In this document: piece by piece, positions 56,486-64,000 of the stretch
How positions within the stretch are numbered: position 1 is the first letter of the stretch
How the letters are laid out: each line of letters starts with the position of its first letter
Position numbers and translations under genes: made by a program
The notes under the pieces: model-generated
What the model was told of the DNA's origin: nothing
The model's input: only the letters and a program-made list of their open reading frames with translations
Databases searched by the model: none
Assembly: GCF_000613885.1 (NCBI RefSeq)
Contig: NZ_BAJV01000003.1
Span: forward strand, 62,001 to 126,000
DNA length: 64,000 nt
Source: Asaia prunellae JCM 25354
Lineage (GTDB): Bacteria; Pseudomonadota; Alphaproteobacteria; Acetobacterales; Acetobacteraceae
Reading direction: 5' to 3'

Positions 56486-57294
56486 ATGCCCTATATTACG
56501 ACAAGTGACGGAATACAGCTGCATTATCAGGAACAGGGAGAAGGACGCCCTCTGGTGATGATCCATGGCTGGACCTTCTCCGGGCGTTTCTTTCATCGCA
56601 ATGTGCCGTCTCTGGCGCAGAACGCACGCGTAATCACGCTGGATCTTCGTGGCCATGGCGAGTCCGGAAAACCCGATCACTCTTACCGTATCCCGCGTCT
56701 TGCTGCCGACCTTCGCGATCTATTGCAGGCGCTTGATCTTGATGATGTCACCGTGCTGGGCTGGTCGATCGGTTGTCCGATCATCTGGTCCTATCTGGAG
56801 CTTTTCGGCAAGGAGAGGCTTCGCGATGCCATTTTTGTGCAGCAGACTCCAAAACAGTATTTCTCATCCGAATGGAAACATGGTCATGCAGCCTGTTACG
56901 ATCAGGCCGGGCTGGCAGAGACAATCCAGAAGCTGACCCTGACTCCCGAGGCTTTTGACAGGCAGAATCTTTCTGACTGCTGTGCTTCAGTTCTGCCGGA
57001 TGATGAGCGTGCAATGCTTCTGTCAGAAATGGCGAAGAGTCCGGCCCATGCCCGCGCAGCCATGATGCAGATCACACTGTGCATGACTGGCGTGACGTTC
57101 TGCCGTATCTCGATCTGCCAGCTCTCATGATGATTGCCGAAAAAGACGCTGTCCTTGTGCCGGAAGGACCAGCATGGGTGGCGGATCACATGCCCCAATG
57201 CCGCGCTCTGCGCTTTACCGAGAGCTCGCATATGCTGTTCATCGACGAGACCGAGAAATTCAATCAGGCTGTCATGGAGTTCATGGCGCGATGA
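56486..57294 (+). CDS. Alpha/beta hydrolase (frameshifted)
   Basis: Classic alpha/beta hydrolase of about 269 residues: PLVMIHGWTFSGRFFHRNVP (HG oxyanion), LDLRGHGESGKP, nucleophile Ser in VLGWSIGCPIIW, the acid in LMMIAEKDAVLVPEG and His in FTESSHMLFIDE. One G is lost near 57067; correction reads AAMMADHTVHDWRDVLPYLD. Similar to haloperoxidase/epoxide-hydrolase-type enzymes; substrate unknown. Its stop overlaps the start of the isomerase-like gene (ATGA), so they form an operon. Confidence 0.82.
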
Positions 57295-58156
57295 GCGAAT
57301 TTCCTTTTCGTTTTGGGGTCAATGAATTCACCACCCAGCCCTGGTCCTATGAGGAAGATGTAGCGCGCTATGCCGCGCTCGGGGTTGAGGCGATCGAGAT
57401 CTGTGAAGCCAAGCTGGATCCGCAGGACGCGGTACGGCAGATCAGCATGGCCAGAGAGGCAGGTCTGGCAATCAGCGCGGTCCAGCCTCGCATCCGGACC
57501 TTTTTTGGCAGCAAGATGACTCCTCAGCCACAGGCTGTGGAGGCCCGTGTTGACGCCTTTGCCAGCAGTCTGAAGACTCTGGCCCCTCATGCCGAAGGGG
57601 CGGCCTTCGTCATGAATACGGGTGCACCGCTTCAGGGGAACATGCAGCGTTGCCTGGATGAGACGGTGCATTACCTGCGCCGCCTCTCTCCGCTTGCTGC
57701 CGATCTTGGAGTGACCCTGGCAGTTGAGCCGCTCAATCCCACATCCATCAACGCTGAAACGGCGATCTGGACCATAGACCAGGCACTTGATCTGCTCGAT
57801 GCTGTTGGTCACAAGGCCTGCGGCTCTGTCTGGATTACTGGAATATCTGGCAACAGCCCGAATGCGAGGCTGCGATACGCCGCGCGGGATCACGTATCTT
57901 TGTGGTACAGGCCAGTGACTGGCGTACGCCCCTGTCAGCCATGGACCGTCTGATACCCGGGTCGGGAATCATTCCCTTGGGTGGTTTGCTTCACGCCACA
58001 TGGGAAGCTGGGTTTCGCGGCGTTTGTACCCTCGAGATTTTCTCGTCGGATGTTCCGGACAGTCTCTATAAGCAGGATCTGCACGAGGTAATACGGCTCT
58101 CACGCGAAGGGCTTGGGCGTGCCTGGTATGATCATCGGGAGAAAATCACCGGGTAA
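57291..58156 (+). CDS. Sugar phosphate isomerase/epimerase family TIM-barrel protein (frameshifted)
   Basis: Xylose-isomerase-like TIM barrel of about 288 residues. Seen: FRFGVNEFTTQPWSYEEDVA, ALGVEAIEICEAKLDP, LGVTLAVEPLNPTSINAETA with a metal-binding Glu, a CLDYWNIWQQPE strand after correction, and GFRGVCTLEIFSS near the end with a second metal Glu. One C is lost near 57823. Substrate unknown; relatives act on inosose, hydroxypyruvate or keto-sugars. It is coupled to the upstream hydrolase. Confidence 0.8.
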
Positions 58157-58242
58157 ATCCGCAATGACGCCGAATGACTGGTGCCATTGCGAATTCGGAC
58201 GACAGTAGCATTGCCGGGAAGGCCAGGATCCGTTAGCCCCGG

Positions 58243-59385
58243 TCAGGGATTGTCCTGACCGGTGACGATCGTCGCAAGTCGTTCTGCAACCTCACCTGCG
58301 CGTTCGAGCTGGGGCATATGACCTGTTCCGGCGTAGCGTGTGACCATTCCCTGATCGGGTATGATGTCTGCATTGGCTACAGGCAGGATTTCGTCATTTT
58401 CACCCCAAAGAATACTGACCGGACCGACGTAATTCTCAAGGGCTGCAAGAAGCGAGATGCTTTGCCTGTTGCCTTCAAAACTTGCCGCAGCAAGGGTTCT
58501 CAGGCCGGGCAGCACGCCATCGAGACGTTTGAAACGGATCATGTCCTCAATCATCTGGCGCGAAATCAACGTCTTGTCATGCACCAGAAGGGACAGGACC
58601 GGTTCGAGGGTCTTACGCCGGTCTGCGGTCAATATGCCCTCAATGAAGACCCCATTGACTGCCGGTCCGAGTCCGGCAGGTGCGATCAGGGTCAGGCTGG
58701 CCACAAGGTCAGGGCCGAGGGCCGCCAGCTCCAGTGCAATGGCGCCACCCAACGAATGACCGACAATATGGGCCCTGTCGATCGACAGGGTGTTCATCAG
58801 ATCCTGCACGGTCCGGGCCATGGTTCTGGTTGTACCATCGCCGACCGATTTGCTTGATTCTCCGTGACCAGGCAAATCAAAGGCAATGACCCGGGTCTGC
58901 TCTGCAAGAACAGGCTGTGTTAACATCCAGTTCTCGAGCGATCCGGCAAAGCCGTGAATCAGCACGACCGGTATCTTCCCGGAATGTGCGTTGCCACTAT
59001 CCTGGACGCGCAAACGAAGCGTACCAACCTCAATGATCGTATTGGCAGGTGTAGCGGTTGTGTCGCCATCATCGGATTTTCTGGTTGTTTCAGCCTCGAA
59101 ACCGGCAATGAAAGCATCGATTTCCGCCTCGGGCACCGTGGCATCCGCCACGACGCCGATAAGCGCGCCGACAGGCTGTATCTCACCTTCCTGTGCAATC
59201 TGACGACGCAACATACCCGAGACAGGACTCTCATAGACGTTGGTGATTTTCGTGGTTTCGATTTCCACCAGCTCCTGACCGGCAGTGATGTTATCTCCGG
59301 TCTTTGCCAGCCAGCCGACCACTGTCCCCTCTGTCATCGCCAGACCAAATTTGGGCATGGTGATCGGGGCAATACGCTCAGCCAT
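58243..59385 (-). CDS. acoC: Acetoin dehydrogenase E2: lipoyl domain fused to alpha/beta hydrolase (AcoC)
   Basis: A 380-residue AcoC-type dihydrolipoamide acetyltransferase. Residues 1-80 form a lipoyl domain with the lipoylated Lys in VEIETTKITNVYE. From about 115 an alpha/beta hydrolase fold follows: VVLIHGFAGSLENWML, DLPGHGESSKS, nucleophile HIVGHSLGGAIALELAA, and His in GTGHMPQLERAG. This architecture is standard for acetoin-specific E2. It transfers the acetyl group to CoA. Last gene of acoA-acoB-acoC, three bases after acoB. Confidence 0.92.
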   Translation of the reverse strand: MAERIAPITMPKFGLAMTEGTVVGWLAKTGDNITAGQELVEIETTKITNVYESPVSGMLRRQIAQEGEIQPVGALIGVVADATVPEAEIDAFIAGFEAETTRKSDDGDTTATPANTIIEVGTLRLRVQDSGNAHSGKIPVVLIHGFAGSLENWMLTQPVLAEQTRVIAFDLPGHGESSKSVGDGTTRTMARTVQDLMNTLSIDRAHIVGHSLGGAIALELAALGPDLVASLTLIAPAGLGPAVNGVFIEGILTADRRKTLEPVLSLLVHDKTLISRQMIEDMIRFKRLDGVLPGLRTLAAASFEGNRQSISLLAALENYVGPVSILWGENDEILPVANADIIPDQGMVTRYAGTGHMPQLERAGEVAERLATIVTGQDNP

Positions 59386-59388
59386 GGC

Positions 59389-60417
59389 TCATGCCTCCTG
59401 TTTTGCCGCATAAGCCATGACCGATCGTACCGCGGCGGCGATTTTGTCAGCGTCAGGCATGTAGTGTTTTTCCAGCGCCGTTGAGAACGGTACCGGTGTA
59501 TGGGGGGGCGTCACGCGTCGTATCGGCGCCTTGAGCGTATCGAACCCCTCTTCAGCCACCAGGGCAGCAATATCAGTCGCCATGTTGCAGCGTGGGCTTG
59601 ATTCATCAACGATGACCAGACGCCCGGTTTCTGCCACGCAGTCCAGTATGGTGCCGGTATCAAGTGGCGATGTCGTACGCGGATCGATGACGGTGCAGGA
59701 TATGCCTTGTTTCTGTAAAAGATCAGCGGCCTGATTGGCGAGCGCGACCATACGACCGAATGCCACGATGGTGACATCATCACCCTCACGCGTGAGATTC
59801 GCCTCACCGAAGGGGATCGTATAGGGCTCGTCAGGGACCTCTTCTTCCTCGTCATACATCAGCTTGTTTTCGAGGAAGATAACGGGATCATCATCACGTA
59901 TGGCCTCGATCAGCAGGCCTTTGGCCTCATAGGCTGACGAGGGAATGACGACCTTGAGGCCGGGGATATGGGTGAAGATGGGGTAGAGCGCCTGGCTGTG
60001 CTGGGCTGCTGCCGAGAAGCCTGCGCCGTACATGGCCCGTATGACCAGAGGTGTGCGCGCCTTGCCCCCGAACATGTAGCGGAATTTGGCCGCCTGATTC
60101 ATGATCTGGTCGAGGCAGCACCCGACGAAATCGACAAACATCAACTCGGCAACAGGGCGTAGTCCCGTTGCGGCTGCCCCTGCTGCGGCACCAATATAGG
60201 AGGCCTCGGTAATAGGCGTATCAAGTACGCGATCTGGGCCGAATTCGGTGTAAAGGCCCTTGGTTACGCCAAGGACTCCACCCCAGGCCTCTTCGACCCC
60301 TGAGGTGCCGCCCTTGCCGCCTGCAATATCCTCTCCCATCAGGATGACACGCTCATCGCGGCGCATTTCCTGACGAAGCGCCTCGTTTATGGCCTGTCTG
60401 AAGCTTTTTCTGGACAT
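59389..60417 (-). CDS. acoB: Acetoin dehydrogenase E1 component, beta subunit
   Basis: A 342-residue TPP-dependent E1 beta subunit. Motifs: SFRQAINEALRQEMRRDERV, LMGEDIAGGKGGTSGVEEAW, the DTPITEASYIGAAAGAAATG block with the catalytic-site Glu, RAMYGAGFSAAAQHSQALYP and IVDESSPRCNMATDIAA. It pairs with AcoA to cleave acetoin into acetaldehyde and an acetyl unit. It lies 30 bases behind acoA. Confidence 0.92.
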   Translation of the reverse strand: MSRKSFRQAINEALRQEMRRDERVILMGEDIAGGKGGTSGVEEAWGGVLGVTKGLYTEFGPDRVLDTPITEASYIGAAAGAAATGLRPVAELMFVDFVGCCLDQIMNQAAKFRYMFGGKARTPLVIRAMYGAGFSAAAQHSQALYPIFTHIPGLKVVIPSSAYEAKGLLIEAIRDDDPVIFLENKLMYDEEEEVPDEPYTIPFGEANLTREGDDVTIVAFGRMVALANQAADLLQKQGISCTVIDPRTTSPLDTGTILDCVAETGRLVIVDESSPRCNMATDIAALVAEEGFDTLKAPIRRVTPPHTPVPFSTALEKHYMPDADKIAAAVRSVMAYAAKQEA

Positions 60418-60447
60418 GGTTATTCCCTTTCCCTGACAGGAGCCGGC

Positions 60448-61413
60448 TCAGTAGCTGACATAGACATTTTCAAGCAGATCGGCGGCCTCCGGCATGGGGT
60501 CGGCCTTGGCCTTGCTCACGGCCTGATCGATTTCGGCCCGTACCGCCTTGTCGATGGCGTCCAGTTCGGCAGCCTCGATCATGCTGGTTGAGGCTACCTG
60601 CTCACGGAAATTCTTGAGACAGTCCTTTTCGGCGCGGAGACGAACAACATCTTCCGGCCGGCGATAGCTTGCGGCCTCACCTTCGAAATGGCCGTACCAG
60701 CGCGCCAGATGCACATGCATCATGACTGGCCCCTTGCCTGAACGTGCGTGACCTATGGCTTCTGCGGCAGCCTGATGCACAGCAAAGAAATCCGTACCGT
60801 CGCATTCGACATACGGCATGCCGAAGCCTTCTGCACGGGCGCGTTGCGACCCTGCACAGGCATAGGACGAGGCGGTTGCCTCGCCGTAACCATTATCCTC
60901 GAGCACGAAAACCGCAGGCAGCGACCAGACACTTGCCAGATTCAGACTTTCAAGCGTTGTGCCTTCGTTCGAAGCCCCGTCACCGTAAAAGGCAACGGCA
61001 ACGCCCCCGTCCTTGAGCAGCTTGTGCGAGAGGGCAGCCCCGCAGATCAGAGGGGGACCGCCGCCAACAATGCCGTTTGCACCCAGCATGCCCAGAGACA
61101 GATCGGCAATATGCATTGAGCCGCCCTTGCCTTCGCAGACGCCGCTTTTCTTGCCATAGATCTCGGCCATCATGCCCTCGACGGCGACGCCTTTGGCTAT
61201 GCAATGACCGTGGCCGCGATGTGTGCTGGCGATCGTGTCTGTTTCGCTGAGATGGGCACAGATGCCCACTGCAGAGGCTTCCTCGCCGCAATAGAGATGT
61301 ACGAAGCCAGGAATTTCGCCAGTGGCGAATTCGACATGCAGCCGCTCCTCAAAATCCCGGATGGTACGCATCGCCCGGTAGGAACGCAGAAGGATGTCAT
61401 GGGAAATCTGCAT
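60448..61413 (-). CDS. acoA: Acetoin dehydrogenase E1 component, alpha subunit
   Basis: A 321-residue E1 alpha subunit. It contains RTIRDFEERLHVEFATGEIP, HRGHGHCIAKGVAVEGMMAE, GKGGSMHIADLSLGMLGANG and the TPP-binding GDGASNEGTTLESLNLASVW followed by EDNGYGEATA. ATG 61413 has GGGAG nine or so bases upstream and is preferred over the longer open frame. No dedicated E3 (lpd) gene follows acoC, so the complex must borrow a lipoamide dehydrogenase from elsewhere. Confidence 0.93.
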   Translation of the reverse strand: MQISHDILLRSYRAMRTIRDFEERLHVEFATGEIPGFVHLYCGEEASAVGICAHLSETDTIASTHRGHGHCIAKGVAVEGMMAEIYGKKSGVCEGKGGSMHIADLSLGMLGANGIVGGGPPLICGAALSHKLLKDGGVAVAFYGDGASNEGTTLESLNLASVWSLPAVFVLEDNGYGEATASSYACAGSQRARAEGFGMPYVECDGTDFFAVHQAAAEAIGHARSGKGPVMMHVHLARWYGHFEGEAASYRRPEDVVRLRAEKDCLKNFREQVASTSMIEAAELDAIDKAVRAEIDQAVSKAKADPMPEAADLLENVYVSY

Positions 61414-61550
61414 GAGATAGTCTCCCTTGGGCACCACATGGTCTGGCGCCCGCCTTTTTGAGCCGGGGGCCATGGAGCCTTGTGAGATCAGGGCTCCGCG
61501 TCCCGATTGGGGCAGCATCATCATGAAGCGGGACAGGTGAGAACATTTAT

Positions 61551-61583
61551 GTGTTATCAATAACAGATAAGTGTTATCATCTG
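61551..61583. promoter_or_regulatory. Repeat cluster between acoA and the AcoR-like gene, candidate operator
   Basis: GTGTTATCA occurs at 61551 and again at 61571, exactly 20 bases apart. TGTTATCAATAACA (61552-61565) is a perfect inverted repeat, and GATAAGTGTTATC forms a second one. The cluster sits in the divergent acoA/regulator region. It is a good candidate binding site for the AcoR-like protein. A recognisable -24/-12 sigma-54 promoter was not found. Confidence 0.5.
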
Positions 61584-61671
61584 GCTTCAACTGTCGCAGG
61601 ATTGCGCCAGTCAGGCCCGGTCAGAGGCATAAGCCACAGGGTGGGATCAGGGCTGTCCTGGAGGAAAGACC

Positions 61672-62607
61672 ATGGCCGACATGGTGACCCGTCGTGATAT
61701 GCCCGCATCCCTGCCTGCCATGCTGCAGGAATCCTGGCTGCGCTGTAGCCGGAAACGAGGTCTTGCTTCACGCAGGAGCGGGCTGGGCGAGCGGCTCTGT
61801 TCCGCCGAACTGCAGCAGGCGCGCGATCAGATGGGTGCCGTCATGCGTTCTGCCTGTGTCGAGCTGGATCGTCTGGCATCTCTGGTCTTGCCGTTGGGGT
61901 ATATTGCCCTTCTCTCGGATTCTCGAGGGATAGTGGTGGCGCATCGCAATAACGAAGAAGGCGATAACCGTACGAAAAGATGGAATCTGAGATCGGGCGC
62001 CCTGTGGTCAGAGGATGAGGTCGGCACAAACGGGCTGGGGACCTGCCTTGTCGAAGGAAAGCCGGTTACGATCAGCGGGGGCGAACACTGGTGTTTTGAG
62101 CTGCATCGCCTGACCTGTACTGCGATGCCTTTTTTTGACAGCGATGGCCGGGTTGCGGGAGCGCTGAATGTCAGTGCGGCTGGCACAGATCCGAAAATTT
62201 CCGGCATCATGGAAGCGTTGCTGTTCAGTGCGGCGCGCAGCATTGAATACACCCTGTTTCACCGACGCTTCGGTATGTGGCGCATTCTGTCGCTTGATGA
62301 GGGTGAAGGCCTTTCCCAGCCGCTTGTTGCCCTTGATGAGGCAGGGAGAATCCTCGGTGCTACCCGTGCTGTGAGGGATCGCCTGCGTCTGGAAGATCAG
62401 GCTTTTGAATCCGAGGAACTGTCCTGGCCGGCTTTGTCAGGCCGTGATGACAGAACCAGACCCGATTTCAGAAGAGCTGAAGTGCACACGATTGAAGAGG
62501 CTCTGGCACTGAGCCAGGGCAAGATTGCCCCGGCAGCGCGACTTCTGGGTATCAGCCGCTCGACATTGCATCGCAAGGTCAGGGGGCTGGGTATCGAGCG
62601 AAGCTGA
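61672..62607 (+). CDS. AcoR-like regulator lacking the AAA+ domain
   Basis: A 311-residue regulator, about half the length of AcoR. The N-terminal half has the AcoR sensory region (LPAMLQESWLRCSRKRGL, then a GAF-like WSEDEVGTNGLGTCLVEGKP and ALNVSAAGTDPKI). A middle segment replaces the expected ATPase, and a C-terminal Fis-type HTH is intact (KIAPAARLLGISRSTLHRKV). Walker motifs and GAFTGA are absent. ATG 61672 follows GGAGGAAAG. Divergent from acoABC, which it very probably controls, in a sigma-54-independent way. Confidence 0.82.
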   Translation: MADMVTRRDMPASLPAMLQESWLRCSRKRGLASRRSGLGERLCSAELQQARDQMGAVMRSACVELDRLASLVLPLGYIALLSDSRGIVVAHRNNEEGDNRTKRWNLRSGALWSEDEVGTNGLGTCLVEGKPVTISGGEHWCFELHRLTCTAMPFFDSDGRVAGALNVSAAGTDPKISGIMEALLFSAARSIEYTLFHRRFGMWRILSLDEGEGLSQPLVALDEAGRILGATRAVRDRLRLEDQAFESEELSWPALSGRDDRTRPDFRRAEVHTIEEALALSQGKIAPAARLLGISRSTLHRKVRGLGIERS

Positions 62608-62629
62608 ACTGGCCTGTCTGTCGCGGGAG

Positions 62630-63489
62630 TCAGCCGTTGATGATTGTACCGCCATTGACATGCAGGGTCTGACCCGTGACGAAAGAGCCATCCTCGCTTG
62701 CCAGATAGACATAGGCAGGACCAAGCTCCGCCGGTTCACCACAGCGGTTCATGGGAACAGAATTGGCGAGCTGGGAGACTTCGTTCGGGTCGACCGGTCC
62801 CCAGCTTGCGGGCTGGAGTGGTGTCCAGACCGGACCCGGTGCCACCGCGTTCACGCGGATGGATCTGGGGGCGAGTTCAAGAGCGAGCGCACGCGTGAAT
62901 CCCATTTCTGCGGCCTTGGTGGTCGAATAGGCAAGCAGGCCCGCACTGCATGATAGGCGTTGATCGAGGACGTGTTGATGATCGCGCTTCCCTGGCCCAG
63001 ATGGGCGAGCGCGGCACGGGTAAGAAAGAAGTAGCCGTTGATATTCGTGTCCATATGACGTTGCCACTCGTCATCGGTGATTGTCGCGCTGTCCTGATTG
63101 ACGACCTGCCAGCCCGCGTTGTTGACGAGAATATCGAGGCCGCCAAATGCTTTGACTGTCCGGGCTATGGCGTCGTTGCAGAACTGGCTCGAACGTATGT
63201 CACCAGCAATGGCGAGCGCCTTGCGTCCCTCTTTTTCGATAAGGCGTACCGTTTCCTGCGCGTCCTCGTGTTCTTCCAGATAGAGAATGGCAACATCGGC
63301 GCCTTCACGTGCGAAATGGAGAGCCGCTGCACGACCGATACCGCTATCGCCTCCGCTGATGAGTGCCTTGCGTCCGTCCAGTTTGCCGCTACCGCGATAG
63401 CTGTCTCGTATATGAATGGCAGCGGGACGCATCGGGGCCTCGATGCCTGGCTGATGGGATTGCGACTGGGGGGGGATATGTTCGGGCAT
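62630..63489 (-). CDS. SDR oxidoreductase, YghA-like (frameshifted)
   Basis: An SDR of about 286 residues with a 40-residue N-terminal tail (PPQSQSHQPGIEAPM). The cofactor site is KALISGGDSGIGRAAALHFA, followed by DILVNNAGWQV, catalytic Ser in IINTSSINAYHAV, YSTTK and the end VTGQTLHVNGGTIING. One G is missing from the run at 62940-62942; correction joins HAVRG to LLAYSTTKAAE. ATG 63489 has GGAG upstream. Relatives are NAD(P)-dependent reductases of unknown aldehyde or sugar substrates. It converges with the AcoR-like gene. Confidence 0.85.
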
Positions 63490-63616
63490 GGAATGCTCCT
63501 TTTTTCTGCCTCGGACAGGCAAAACTTCACGAATATGTGAGAAAGTCTCCCCGGACATGAATGTTCCTGTTTTCCATTTTTCCTCAAGATTTTGTGATGT
63601 CAGACTATCTAGGCTG

Positions 63617-64000
63617 TCATTTCCGGAAGCGCCTTGCGCGTCTCTTGCGCTCCCAGATCAGAACTCCCGTAACCGAGAGGAGAGCAGTCACGATTCCGCT
63701 CAGGCAAACCAGAATGCGCCCGACCATTCCTGCAAGACGCCCGCTATGGAACGGATCCTGAAACTGCAGGATCAGATCACCCAGTTTTCCTTCCGGTGGA
63801 ATGGTTGTCTGTACGATCGCCCCTGTATCCAGTGCGATGGTAATAAGCGGGCTGCCAAAACCTGAAGGGATCTCTCCCGTATCGCTGAACAGATAGAAGA
63901 GCGCCCGTTCGGGGTTATGGGTCAGCATGACTGCGGCGGGGCGTGCGTCCCAGCCATGTTCACGGGCATGGGTTCTGACAAGCGCCTCGCTTTCTTCGAG
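63617..64000 (-). CDS. PepSY-associated membrane protein, C-terminal part (cut at window edge)
   Basis: The last 127 residues of a PepSY-domain membrane protein. It enters from the right edge with ESEALVRTHAREHGWDARPA, then YLFSDTGEIPSGFGSPLITI and the typical QFQDPFHSGRLAGMVGRILV element that leads into the last membrane helix (CLSGIVTALLSVTGVLIW) and a basic tail. Such proteins are often iron-regulated and linked to siderophore or heme reduction. The N-terminal part lies outside the window. Confidence 0.75.
   Translation of the reverse strand, partial: LEESEALVRTHAREHGWDARPAAVMLTHNPERALFYLFSDTGEIPSGFGSPLITIALDTGAIVQTTIPPEGKLGDLILQFQDPFHSGRLAGMVGRILVCLSGIVTALLSVTGVLIWERKRRARRFRK

Noticed and set aside
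1-64000. CRISPR arrays, insertion sequences, integrases or phage genes
   Set aside because: No spaced direct repeats, transposase motifs or terminal repeats flanking a transposase were seen.

Overview
The window is chromosomal DNA of moderate to high GC that looks like an alphaproteobacterium, most likely an acetic acid bacterium (Acetobacteraceae). The basis is the ntrY-ntrX-hfq-hflX gene order behind dusB, the rplM-rpsI pair, the late cobalamin genes with bluB, the split biotin loci and the style of the proteins. This is inference from protein recognition; no 16S gene is present. There is one RNA gene, a tRNA-His. No CRISPR array, insertion sequence or prophage was seen.

Layout. 1-7.7 kb: a cut-off lytic transglycosylase, a uracil-DNA glycosylase, a TPR protein overlapping ispE, a degenerate short-chain dehydrogenase (SDR), and YqaA and YnfA membrane proteins. 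8-13 kb: the metQ-metN-metI methionine transporter and an OmpR/EnvZ-type two-component pair whose sensor carries a Pro/Gly-rich periplasmic insert. 13-24.7 kb: cysteine synthase, a rhodanese, a biotin operon (SDR, bioF, bioH-like, bioC-bioD fusion), a periplasmic coiled-coil protein, a glycosyltransferase, a Nudix hydrolase, mtnA, a DUF2272 lipoprotein and bioA. 24.8-27.8 kb: sodC, a small exported protein and an O-antigen ligase. 27.8-38.6 kb: a CobW GTPase with a WD40 partner, then cobS-cobT, cobU-cobO-cobQ, bluB-cbiB and cobC, which together cover adenosylation, amidation, side-chain attachment, lower-ligand synthesis and nucleotide-loop assembly. 38.7-47.9 kb: dusB, an NtrC-like remnant, ntrY, ntrX, hfq, hflX, an inositol-phosphatase-like gene and an attachment-family protein. 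48-55 kb: an accessory alpha/beta hydrolase with an unknown C-terminal half, a SulP transporter, tRNA-His and a three-gene envelope operon. 55-64 kb: rplM-rpsI, a hydrolase plus sugar isomerase-like pair, the acetoin dehydrogenase genes acoABC with a divergent AcoR-like regulator, an SDR and a cut-off PepSY membrane protein.

A striking property is the number of apparent frameshifts: about 23 single-base events in 18 otherwise well-conserved genes, nearly all one-base losses and several in short homopolymers. The proteins read through normally once the frame is restored, so I treat these genes as probably intact in the organism and the indels as likely sequencing error. They are annotated as single spans with the shift position given.

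The most interesting biology is the bioC-bioD fusion inside a tightly overlapped biotin operon that also holds an SDR; three sigma-54-type regulators (NtrC-like, NtrX, AcoR-like) that all lack the sigma-54 contact motif or the whole ATPase domain; a two-component sensor with an odd low-complexity periplasmic region; a CobW-WD40 gene pair; a structured intergenic element near 26.2 kb; and several palindromic operator-like sites.
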